DNA of 8,689 nt, taken from contig JASFME010000087.1 of assembly GCA_050117725.1 (NCBI GenBank), positions 1 to 8,689 on the forward strand, given 5' to 3'. Below, in pieces: positions 1 through 5,868 of this stretch (positions are counted from its first letter, which is position 1; the number at the start of each line of letters is the position of its first letter). The notes beneath the pieces were generated by a model. That model was given only the letters and a program-made list of their open reading frames with translations, searched no databases and was not told the origin of the DNA. Made by a program: the position numbers and the translations under genes. The DNA comes from JASFJH01 sp050117725. GTDB taxonomy: Bacteria; Pseudomonadota; Gammaproteobacteria; AKS1.

Positions 1-1
1 C

Positions 2-526
2 AATGCCGGCAAGAGCTTTGCAAAGTTCGATGCGAACGACCAGCTCGTGCGTCCCACCGGCTACCGCGAGTGGATCTACATCGGCGCACCGCTCACGCCA
101 AACGAATTGAACAATGGCAAGGCGGCGTTTCCCGAGTTTCACAATGTCTATATCGACCCGGTGAGCTGGGAACACTGGAAGCAGCACGGCGAGTTCCGCG
201 AGGGCACAATCATCGTCAAGGAACTGGTTAGTGTCGGCGGCAAGACGTCGTCCAGCGGCAATGGCTACTTCATGGGCGAGTACATCGGCCTTGAGGCGGT
301 CGTGAAAGACTCCAGCCGGTTCCCTGCCGCGGACAAGCACTGGGGCTTCTTCCGTTTTACCACCGAGGACCACAGCAAGTTGTTGCGCGCCAGCACCGTG
401 CTGAAGTCCGAGTCCTGCGCGGCGTGCCACACGGCGAACGCGAAACAGGATGCCATCTTCACGCAGCACTACCCTGTGTTGCGCGCGGCGAAGGGCAGGG
501 GTGAGCAGGGTGTCGGGGGTAAATAA
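2..526 (+). CDS. Cytochrome P460 family c-type heme protein, 5' end missing
   Basis: The frame is open from base 2 to a TAA at 524-526, giving at least 174 residues; the start and any signal peptide lie outside the window. A CxxCH heme-attachment motif (Cys-Ala-Ala-Cys-His, bases 416-430) sits near the C-terminus, as in cytochrome P460 and cytochrome c'-beta rather than in ordinary small cytochromes c. The YREWIYIGAPLT segment and the later FHNVYIDP...GTIIVKEL segment resemble this family. Family members are periplasmic; the best known oxidise hydroxylamine or bind NO, using a heme cross-linked to a lysine. Counting from base 2, Lys73 (218-220) lies 70 residues before the heme histidine, which is my recollection of the spacing in Nitrosomonas P460, so it is the candidate cross-linking residue. 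The substrate cannot be read from sequence. The GTG at base 47 is internal valine, not a real start. Family assignment is fairly sure; enzymatic role is not. Confidence 0.85.
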   Translation, partial: NAGKSFAKFDANDQLVRPTGYREWIYIGAPLTPNELNNGKAAFPEFHNVYIDPVSWEHWKQHGEFREGTIIVKELVSVGGKTSSSGNGYFMGEYIGLEAVVKDSSRFPAADKHWGFFRFTTEDHSKLLRASTVLKSESCAACHTANAKQDAIFTQHYPVLRAAKGRGEQGVGGK

Positions 527-550
527 CGCAACCCGGCAGCCATGACGTCC

Positions 551-597
551 CGCGATGCCCGGTGCATGAGCCAAGCAAACATGCGCCGGGCACCGCG
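551..597 (+). terminator. Long imperfect hairpin after the P460 gene (possible terminator or palindromic repeat)
   Basis: Bases 551-568 pair with 580-597 around an 11-nt loop (569-579). The inner 13 pairs (556-568 with 580-592) are perfect except for one G-U wobble at 563/585. After one A-C mismatch (555/593), four more G-C pairs follow. It begins 25 nt after the P460 stop codon. The downstream flank is only mildly T-rich (TATTCT), so it is not a textbook intrinsic terminator. It could protect the 3' end of the mRNA or be one copy of a dispersed palindromic element. The pairing is seen directly; the role is inferred. Confidence 0.5.
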
Positions 598-631
598 TAT
601 TCTGTGCCGCCCATCGCTGCCGAAAAAAATC

Positions 632-661
632 TTGTGACGGCCTTGTCCCCCCGGCTAGGAT
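632..661 (+). promoter_or_regulatory. Putative sigma-70 promoter for glnE
   Basis: A -35-like TTGTGA (632-637) and a -10-like TAGGAT (656-661) are separated by 18 nt, each matching the sigma-70 consensus at four of six positions. It follows an A-rich run (624-629) and lies just ahead of glnE. The predicted transcription start would fall at about 668-669, at the glnE ATG itself, which would make the message leaderless or nearly so. The same bases also contain AGGA (657-660), 8 nt before the ATG, a weak ribosome binding site usable if transcription begins further upstream. The assignment rests on motif match and position only. Confidence 0.4.
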
Positions 662-668
662 CGGGCCT

Positions 669-3548
669 ATGACTTCCCCACGCACGATCCCCTTACCGGA
701 CGATATACAGGAATCCGCGACGCAGGAATGGCAGGCCTTTCTCGAGGCCTGCGCCGAAGCCTGCCTGGTATATAACGGCGATGACTGGCTGGCCGGCAAG
801 TTACAGGCCGCGTTTGTCTGCAGCGAATTTGCCAGTACCCTGTGCCGGCGCGAGCCGGCGTTGTTGCTCGACCTGATCGACAGTGGCGATCTGTTCGTTG
901 ATTACCCGCCGCAGGAACTGATGCGGCGGCTGGCGGCACAGACCGCCGAACTGACCAACGAGCATGTGCTCATGCAGGTACTGCGTGAGTTCCGTTCCCG
1001 CGAGATGTTGCGCATCGTCTTGCGCGACCTGATTCGGTTCAGTGACCTGCAAATCACGATGCGAGAGTTGTCGTGGCTGGCCGAGGCCAGTATCGAATGC
1101 GCGCTCGGCGTGCTGAGTCGCCTGAACAAACCGCAATTCGGCCTGCCATACAACGGCCAGGGCAAACAGCAACACCTTGCCGTGCTCGGCATGGGCAAGC
1201 TCGGTGCCCACGAACTGAATGTCTCCTCGGATATCGATCTGATCTTTGTCTATGGTGAGGAAGGCCGTACCCGTGGTGGCCGCATGAAGCTCGACAACAG
1301 CGAGTATTTCACGCGACTCGGTCAGCGCCTGATTAGCGTGCTGGACCAGAACACGGCGGATGGTTTCGTGTTCCGCGTCGACATGCGCCTGCGCCCGTTC
1401 GGTGACAGCGGTCCACTCGCCATCAGCCTGGACGCGCTCGAGGATTATTACCAGACCCACGGCCGCGAGTGGGAGCGCTATGCCATGATCAAGGCGCGCG
1501 TCGTGGCAGGCGATCGCGATCTCGGCGATCAGATCATGGCGACGCTGAAACCTTTTATATTTCGTCGCTATCTCGATTACGGCAGTTTCGAATCACTGCG
1601 CGACATGAAACGCATGATCGCCCGCGAGGTCGCGCGCAAGGGCCTGCAAAACAACGTCAAGCTGGGCCCCGGCGGTATCCGCGAGATCGAGTTCATCGGC
1701 CAGGCCTTCCAGTTGATCCGTGGCGGCCGTGAACCGGCCCTGCAGATACGGCCGATCCTCAAGGTGCTCGATGAACTGCTGGCACAGGGATTGTTGCCGG
1801 AGTTTGTCGTCGCCGAATTGAAAAGCGCCTACGTCTTCCTGCGCGATACCGAGCATCGCATCCAGATGCGGCGTGACGAGCAGACGCACAACCTGCCACA
1901 GGATGAAGAGGAGCAATTCGCACTGGCCTTCAGCATGGGCGCAACAGACTGGCCGGCGTTTGTCGAACAACTCGAAAGCCACCGCGGCAATGTGCAGGGA
2001 CATTTCGAGCAGGTCTTCGCCGAGCAACGCAGCGATGCAGCCACGGACGAGGTCGATCTCGTCTCGGTCTGGCAGGACAACCTGGATGCCGACGAGGCCT
2101 GCGCACAACTCGTGCAGGCCGGCTTCGACGATGGCGAAACCGCGATCCGCCGCATCCAGGCGCTGCGCGAGAGTTACGCCTGCCGCGCACTGAGCACGCA
2201 GGGGCGGGCACGCATGGATCGGCTCATGCCACTCATGCTCGGCGCGATCGGCCAGTTGACGAACAGCGATGAGGCGCTCGGCCGCGTCCTCAATGTCGTC
2301 GAGCGCATCGCGCAGCGTACCGCCTACCTGGCCCTGCTCGTGGAAAACCCGATGGTGCTGTCACAGCTGGTCAAGCTGTGCGGTGCGAGCCCGTGGATCA
2401 CCGAATTTCTCGCGCAACATCCGCTGTTGCTCGACGAGTTACTCGATGCGCGCAGCCTGTATGCGCCGTTATCAAAGCGGGAGTTGCAGGAAGTGTTGCA
2501 GCGGCGCCTGGCCGGCGTCGATGCCGACGACCTGGAACGCAACATGGATGAATTGCGGCACTTCAAGCAGACCCAGGTGTTGCGTGTCGCCGCCGCTGAT
2601 GTGAATGCCGACATGCCGCTCATGAAGGTCAGTGACTACCTGACCGACATCGCCGAGGTGGTGCTCGAACAGGCCCTGCAACTGGCCTGGCAATACATGG
2701 TGGCGCGCCATGGCCGGCCGCCGTGTGTGGCCGGCGGCGAGCAATGTGATACGGGTTTCGCCATCATCGGTTACGGCAAGCTCGGTGGCATCGAGCTTGG
2801 CTATGGTTCGGATCTTGATCTTGTGTTCCTGTACGTCGGCGATGACGAGGCCCGTACCGACGGCAAGAAGCCGCTCGATCTGCCCGTGTTCTACGCGCGG
2901 CTGGCGCAGCGCCTGACGCATATCCTCAACACCCAGACCCCGGCCGGTATCCTCTACGAAATTGACCTGCGGCTGCGGCCGGACGGTGCCGCCGGCCTGC
3001 TCGTCTCGCATGTCGATGCCTTCGCTGAATACCAGTCCGGCGCGGCCTGGACCTGGGAACACCAGGCCCTGGTGCGGGCACGTTTCATCACCGGCGACCC
3101 GCTCATCATGCAGCACTTCGCGCGAACCCGCGAACAGATCCTGGCCCGCAAACGCAGGCCGGACACGCTGCGCGAGGAGGTCAGCGAGATGCGCCGCCGC
3201 ATGCGCGACGAGCTGGGCAGCCACGAGGCGGGTATGTTCGACCTGAAGCAGGACGCCGGTGGTATCGCCGACATCGAATTTCTGGTTCAATACGGGGTCT
3301 TGCGCTGGGCGGCACAAAGCCAGGAGTTGCTGTACTGGAGCGATAATATCCGCCTGCTCGACGCGCTGGTGACGAGCGGTCATCTTGACGCAGACGATGG
3401 CCGGTGCCTGGCGGATGCCTACCGCGCTTACCGCAGTGAAGTGCACCGGCTGACCCTGCTCGGCCAGCCGGCACGCGTCAGCGACACGTGTTTCAGCGCC
3501 GAACGCGCTGCCGTGATCAAGGTCTGGCAGCAGTATTTGCAGACTTGA
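669..3548 (+). CDS. glnE: Bifunctional glutamine synthetase adenylyltransferase / adenylyl-removing enzyme
   Basis: The 959-residue product is close to the 946 residues of E. coli GlnE. It adds AMP to glutamine synthetase when glutamine is plentiful and removes it when nitrogen is short, under control of PII proteins, in the cytoplasm. Two homologous nucleotidyltransferase halves are visible. The N-terminal adenylyl-removing half has the GxGKLGxxEL motif at 174-183, followed by Asp188 and Asp190. The C-terminal adenylylating half repeats it at 701-710, with Asp715 and Asp717. These aspartate pairs correspond to the catalytic D173/D175 and D701/D703 of E. coli. Each half also carries the GGIxxIEF signature of the helical PII-uridylyltransferase-like domain (335-342 and 864-871). 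Both active sites look intact. The ATG at 669 is the first plausible start, with AGGA 8 nt upstream. ilvE begins 29 nt after the stop, so co-transcription is likely. Confidence 0.97.
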   Translation: MTSPRTIPLPDDIQESATQEWQAFLEACAEACLVYNGDDWLAGKLQAAFVCSEFASTLCRREPALLLDLIDSGDLFVDYPPQELMRRLAAQTAELTNEHVLMQVLREFRSREMLRIVLRDLIRFSDLQITMRELSWLAEASIECALGVLSRLNKPQFGLPYNGQGKQQHLAVLGMGKLGAHELNVSSDIDLIFVYGEEGRTRGGRMKLDNSEYFTRLGQRLISVLDQNTADGFVFRVDMRLRPFGDSGPLAISLDALEDYYQTHGREWERYAMIKARVVAGDRDLGDQIMATLKPFIFRRYLDYGSFESLRDMKRMIAREVARKGLQNNVKLGPGGIREIEFIGQAFQLIRGGREPALQIRPILKVLDELLAQGLLPEFVVAELKSAYVFLRDTEHRIQMRRDEQTHNLPQDEEEQFALAFSMGATDWPAFVEQLESHRGNVQGHFEQVFAEQRSDAATDEVDLVSVWQDNLDADEACAQLVQAGFDDGETAIRRIQALRESYACRALSTQGRARMDRLMPLMLGAIGQLTNSDEALGRVLNVVERIAQRTAYLALLVENPMVLSQLVKLCGASPWITEFLAQHPLLLDELLDARSLYAPLSKRELQEVLQRRLAGVDADDLERNMDELRHFKQTQVLRVAAADVNADMPLMKVSDYLTDIAEVVLEQALQLAWQYMVARHGRPPCVAGGEQCDTGFAIIGYGKLGGIELGYGSDLDLVFLYVGDDEARTDGKKPLDLPVFYARLAQRLTHILNTQTPAGILYEIDLRLRPDGAAGLLVSHVDAFAEYQSGAAWTWEHQALVRARFITGDPLIMQHFARTREQILARKRRPDTLREEVSEMRRRMRDELGSHEAGMFDLKQDAGGIADIEFLVQYGVLRWAAQSQELLYWSDNIRLLDALVTSGHLDADDGRCLADAYRAYRSEVHRLTLLGQPARVSDTCFSAERAAVIKVWQQYLQT

Positions 3549-3577
3549 GTTAACCAACTATTGAACAGGAAACGGAA

Positions 3578-4513
3578 GTGGCGACAAGCAGTATGACCAT
3601 GGCAGATCGGGATGGCGTTATCTGGCTCGACGGGGAACTGGTTCCCTGGCGCGAGGCCAGGATCCACGTACTCACGCATACCTTGCATTACGGTATGGGT
3701 GTGTTCGAAGGCGTGCGCGCCTACAAGACCGACAAGGGTGCGGCGATCTTCCGTTTGCAGGCACACACCGATCGCCTGTTCCGTTCGGCGCATATCCTGA
3801 ATATGCCGATGCCGTATGACAAGGATACGATCAATGCCGCGACGATTGCCTCGGTCAGGGAGAACCACCTCGATTCGGCCTACATCCGCCCGATGTGTTT
3901 TTACGGCTCGGAAGGCATGGGCCTGCGTGCCGATAATCTCAAGGTGCACGTCATGGTCGCGGCCTGGGAATGGGGCGCCTACCTCGGTGCCGAGAACATG
4001 GAAAAGGGCATCCGCGTGCGCACCTCGTCGTACACGCGCCACCACGTCAACATCACCATGTGCAAGGCCAAGGCCAACGGCAACTACATGAACTCGATGC
4101 TGGCCCTGCAGGAGGCACTCGCCTGCGGCGTGGATGAAGCGCTGCTGCTCGATAACGAGGGTTATGTCGCGGAAGGTTCCGGCGAGAACTTCTTCCTGCT
4201 GCGTGACGGTATCATGTATACACCTGAACTGACCTCGGCGCTCGATGGCATTACCCGCGGCACCATCATCCAGCTGGCGCACGAAAACGGTATCGAGGTA
4301 CGGGAAAAACGTATCACGCGTGACGAAGTCTATTCTGCCGATGAGGCCTTCTTTACCGGTACCGCGGCAGAGGTCACACCGATCCGCGAACTCGATGGCC
4401 GCGCCATCGGCAGCGGCACACGTGGCCCGGTCACGGAACAACTGCAAACCATGTACTTTGATTACGTGCATGGCCGCCGCAATGATCACGACGAGTGGTT
4501 AACACGGCTTTAA
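3578..4513 (+). CDS. ilvE: Branched-chain amino acid aminotransferase
   Basis: This 311-residue protein is a fold-type IV PLP aminotransferase that interconverts leucine, isoleucine and valine with their 2-keto acids, using glutamate/2-oxoglutarate. Visible signatures are the N-terminal HTLHYGMGVFEGVRAY block (34-49), the PLP-binding Lys165 in KAKANGNY, EGSGEN (199-204), the phosphate-contact segment GITR (224-227) and GTAAEVTP (261-268). Length and these blocks fit IlvE better than D-amino acid transaminase or aminodeoxychorismate lyase, the related enzymes it might be confused with. I chose the GTG start because AGGA (3567-3570) lies 7 nt upstream. The in-frame ATGs at 3593 and 3599 would give N-termini closer to typical IlvE proteins but are less well placed for a ribosome binding site. 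The gene probably shares the glnE transcript, and the same neighbour pair is found in Pseudomonas. Confidence 0.96.
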   Translation: MATSSMTMADRDGVIWLDGELVPWREARIHVLTHTLHYGMGVFEGVRAYKTDKGAAIFRLQAHTDRLFRSAHILNMPMPYDKDTINAATIASVRENHLDSAYIRPMCFYGSEGMGLRADNLKVHVMVAAWEWGAYLGAENMEKGIRVRTSSYTRHHVNITMCKAKANGNYMNSMLALQEALACGVDEALLLDNEGYVAEGSGENFFLLRDGIMYTPELTSALDGITRGTIIQLAHENGIEVREKRITRDEVYSADEAFFTGTAAEVTPIRELDGRAIGSGTRGPVTEQLQTMYFDYVHGRRNDHDEWLTRL

Positions 4514-4543
4514 AAAATCAATAACACGCAACCGGAGAATCAC

Positions 4544-4588
4544 TTGAGCCGCTTTGTCAGCATGATCGGTTCGAGGGAGGAGGAATAG
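4544..4588 (+). other. Possible 14-codon upstream ORF before the zinc-finger gene
   Basis: A TTG at 4544 opens 14 codons (product MSRFVSMIGSREEE if TTG starts with Met) ending in TAG at 4586-4588, two bases before the ATG at 4591. A purine-rich CGGAG (4533-4537) sits about 6 nt upstream. Its GAG GAG GAA codons overlap the ribosome binding site of the next gene, so ribosomes reading it would pass over that site. It could be chance in a 77-nt gap: TTG starts are weak, and the purine run is explained by the downstream Shine-Dalgarno sequence. Confidence 0.2.
4578..4583 (+). promoter_or_regulatory. Strong Shine-Dalgarno site of the zinc-finger gene
   Basis: AGGAGG, a full match to the anti-Shine-Dalgarno core, lies 7 nt before the ATG at 4591. 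It is the best ribosome binding site in the window and fixes that start. Its strength suggests that the small protein is made at a higher level than its neighbours on the same message. Confidence 0.8.
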
Positions 4589-4590
4589 AA

Positions 4591-4776
4591 ATGGCCAAAG
4601 CCAATACCGCCAATGTCCAGACACGTTACGAAGTCACGCGTGCCGACCTGCCACTGCATTGCCCGATGCCAGGTTCAAGCCTGTGGGATTCGCATCCGCG
4701 CGTGTTCCTGCCGATTGAAGACACGGGCAAGGCAAAGTGCCCGTATTGCGGCGCCGAATACGTGCTCAAGGACTGA
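4591..4776 (+). CDS. Small CHCC-type zinc-finger domain protein
   Basis: The 61-residue product contains Cys24, His35, Cys50 and Cys53. This spacing (C-x10-H-x14-C-x2-C, with the final pair in CPYCG) is typical of the zf-CHCC family, which also includes the C-terminal part of mitochondrial complex I subunit NDUFS6. Almost the whole protein is the domain, preceded by about 20 polar residues. No signal peptide or membrane segment is seen, so it should be cytoplasmic and is expected to bind one zinc ion. The bacterial role is not known to me; homologues are annotated only as zinc-finger domain proteins. The start is supported by AGGAGG 7 nt upstream. It lies 77 nt after ilvE and just ahead of waaF, a position I recall for it in several gammaproteobacteria. 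Family assignment is confident; function is unassigned. Confidence 0.9.
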   Translation: MAKANTANVQTRYEVTRADLPLHCPMPGSSLWDSHPRVFLPIEDTGKAKCPYCGAEYVLKD

Positions 4777-4777
4777 T

Positions 4778-4834
4778 ATGCTGATCGCCCGGTGTCATGC
4801 CGGGCGGTTAACCGGTTTGCACACACACTCTTGA
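4778..4834 (+). other. Possible 18-residue leader ORF coupled to waaF
   Basis: An ATG at 4778, one base after the zinc-finger stop codon, opens 18 codons (MLIARCHAGRLTGLHTHS) ending in TGA at 4832-4834. AAGGA (4768-4772) lies 5 nt upstream, inside the end of the zinc-finger gene. Its TGA overlaps the TTG at 4831 as TTGA, the same geometry as the ATGA overlaps further down the operon. This would let waaF, which has no ribosome binding site of its own, be translated by re-initiation. The product resembles nothing I know, and the frame may be accidental. Confidence 0.25.
4786..4806 (+). other. GC-rich hairpin between the zinc-finger gene and waaF
   Basis: CGCCCGG (4786-4792) pairs with CCGGGCG (4800-4806), a perfect 7-bp stem with a 7-nt loop. 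It starts 10 nt after the zinc-finger stop codon and runs into a 10-bp palindrome, CGGTTAACCG, at 4805-4814. There is no T-run after the stem, so efficient intrinsic termination is unlikely. It may attenuate transcription, mark a processing site, or modulate waaF translation. The stem would bury the GTG at 4792, which argues against that codon as the waaF start. Confidence 0.45.
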
Positions 4835-5868
4835 GTACACCTGCCACAGACACACCTGCTTCACGACGACTGCTTGTGGTCGGCCCGGCATGGGTCGGCG
4901 ATATGGTCATGGCGCAAAGCCTGTTCATGACCCTGAAGCAGCAGGACCCGCAACGCCACATCGATGTCCTCGCACCGGGCTGGAGCCGGCCGCTGCTGGA
5001 ACGCATGCCCGAGGTCAGTGAGGCGATCGACATGCCCCTGACGCATGGCGAGTTTGCCTTTGGCAGACGCCGCGCGCTGGGCAAGTCGCTGCGCGATCGC
5101 CATTACGAGCAGGCTATCGTCCTGCCGCGTTCCTGGAAGTCGGCGGTCGTGCCATTTTATGCAGGGATTCCGCAACGCACCGGCTACCATGGCGAGCAGC
5201 GTTTTATCCTGCTCAATGATCGGCGCCGGCTCGACAAGCAGGCCCTGCCGATGACCGTGCAGCGCTTCAATGCACTTGCCTGTGAGCAGCAGCCATCCAC
5301 GCCGCCACCTGTCCCGCAGCCACGCCTTGTAGTCAGCGAGCAGGGAGTGCAGGCCGCCCTCGGGTCACAGGGCCTGTTGCGCGACAGGCCAATCCTCGTA
5401 TTGTGCCCGGGCGCCGAGTATGGCCCGGCCAAGCGCTGGCCGGAACAGCATTACGCGGTCGTCGCCAACGATCGGCTCGACGCGGGCTGGCAGGTCTGGT
5501 TGATGGGCTCGAACAAGGACGCCGCTGTCACGGCGAGCATTAATGATTTGACGCAAAACCGCTGCGTCGATCTCGCCGGGCGCACCTCGCTGGGCGAGGC
5601 CATCGATCTCATGTCGCTGGCAGCGTGCGTGGTCAGCAACGACTCGGGTCTCATGCATGTCGCGGCCAGCCTCGACCGGCCGCTGGTGGCCGTGTACGGT
5701 TCCTCTGATCCGGGCTTTACCCCGCCCCTGCATCCGCAGGCGAAGATCGAACGGCTCGGCCTCGAGTGCAGCCCGTGTTTCAAACGCGAATGTCCGCTTG
5801 GCCACACGAAGTGCCTCGTCGATCTGTCGCCGCAGCGGATCCTGGCCGCGATAGGTTCCCTGCTATGA
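4831..5868 (+). CDS. waaF: ADP-heptose:LPS heptosyltransferase II
   Basis: This GT9 glycosyltransferase adds the second L-glycero-D-manno-heptose to heptose I of the LPS inner core at the cytoplasmic face of the inner membrane. With the TTG start it has 345 residues, against 348 in E. coli WaaF. Signatures are VVGPAWVGDMVMAQSLF near the N-terminus (Asp24 matching the conserved GD), CPGAEYGPAKRW (192-203, Lys201) and SNDSGLMHVAA around Asp271, which contribute to ADP-heptose binding. Near the C-terminus are four cysteines, Cys313, 316, 321 and 328 (CSPCFKRECPLGHTKC), absent from E. coli WaaF as I recall it but seen in other homologues. The start is uncertain. GTG 4792 gives 358 residues but lies in a hairpin stem. 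TTG 4831 fits the family length and overlaps the stop of a short upstream ORF. Neither has its own Shine-Dalgarno site. It overlaps the next gene by 4 nt. Confidence 0.93.
   Translation: MSTPATDTPASRRLLVVGPAWVGDMVMAQSLFMTLKQQDPQRHIDVLAPGWSRPLLERMPEVSEAIDMPLTHGEFAFGRRRALGKSLRDRHYEQAIVLPRSWKSAVVPFYAGIPQRTGYHGEQRFILLNDRRRLDKQALPMTVQRFNALACEQQPSTPPPVPQPRLVVSEQGVQAALGSQGLLRDRPILVLCPGAEYGPAKRWPEQHYAVVANDRLDAGWQVWLMGSNKDAAVTASINDLTQNRCVDLAGRTSLGEAIDLMSLAACVVSNDSGLMHVAASLDRPLVAVYGSSDPGFTPPLHPQAKIERLGLECSPCFKRECPLGHTKCLVDLSPQRILAAIGSLL

Noticed and set aside
1505..1535. Dense GATC and GCGATCGC-like words inside glnE
   Set aside because: They follow from Asp and Ile codons (GAT, ATC) in the GlnE reading frame, and there is no sign of an origin or repeat array.
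2472..3557. A 361-codon open frame on the minus strand opposite the end of glnE
   Set aside because: glnE is unambiguous here with intact motifs. The antisense product shows no recognisable domain and is a typical shadow frame in GC-rich coding DNA.
3428..4489. A 353-codon open frame on the minus strand opposite ilvE
   Set aside because: ilvE has all its catalytic blocks on the plus strand. The antisense product resembles no family I know and overlaps the other long antisense frame.
4514..4590. A promoter in the ilvE to zinc-finger gap
   Set aside because: TTGAGC and TTGTCA are -35-like, but no -10-like hexamer lies at 16-18 nt from either.
4786..4814. A true intrinsic terminator after the zinc-finger gene
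   Set aside because: The stem is good but no T-run follows, and the next gene is close in the same direction, so I list it as a hairpin of unknown role.
4792..4830. Upstream GTG start for waaF at 4792
   Set aside because: It lies in the stem of the 4786-4806 hairpin, has no Shine-Dalgarno site, and adds 13 residues outside the family's normal N-terminus. It is kept only as an alternative.
5766..5864. N-terminal extension of the second heptosyltransferase to an ATG at 5766
   Set aside because: It would overlap the conserved end of waaF by about 100 nt. The ATG at 5865 gives an ATGA overlap and the expected GT9 N-terminus.
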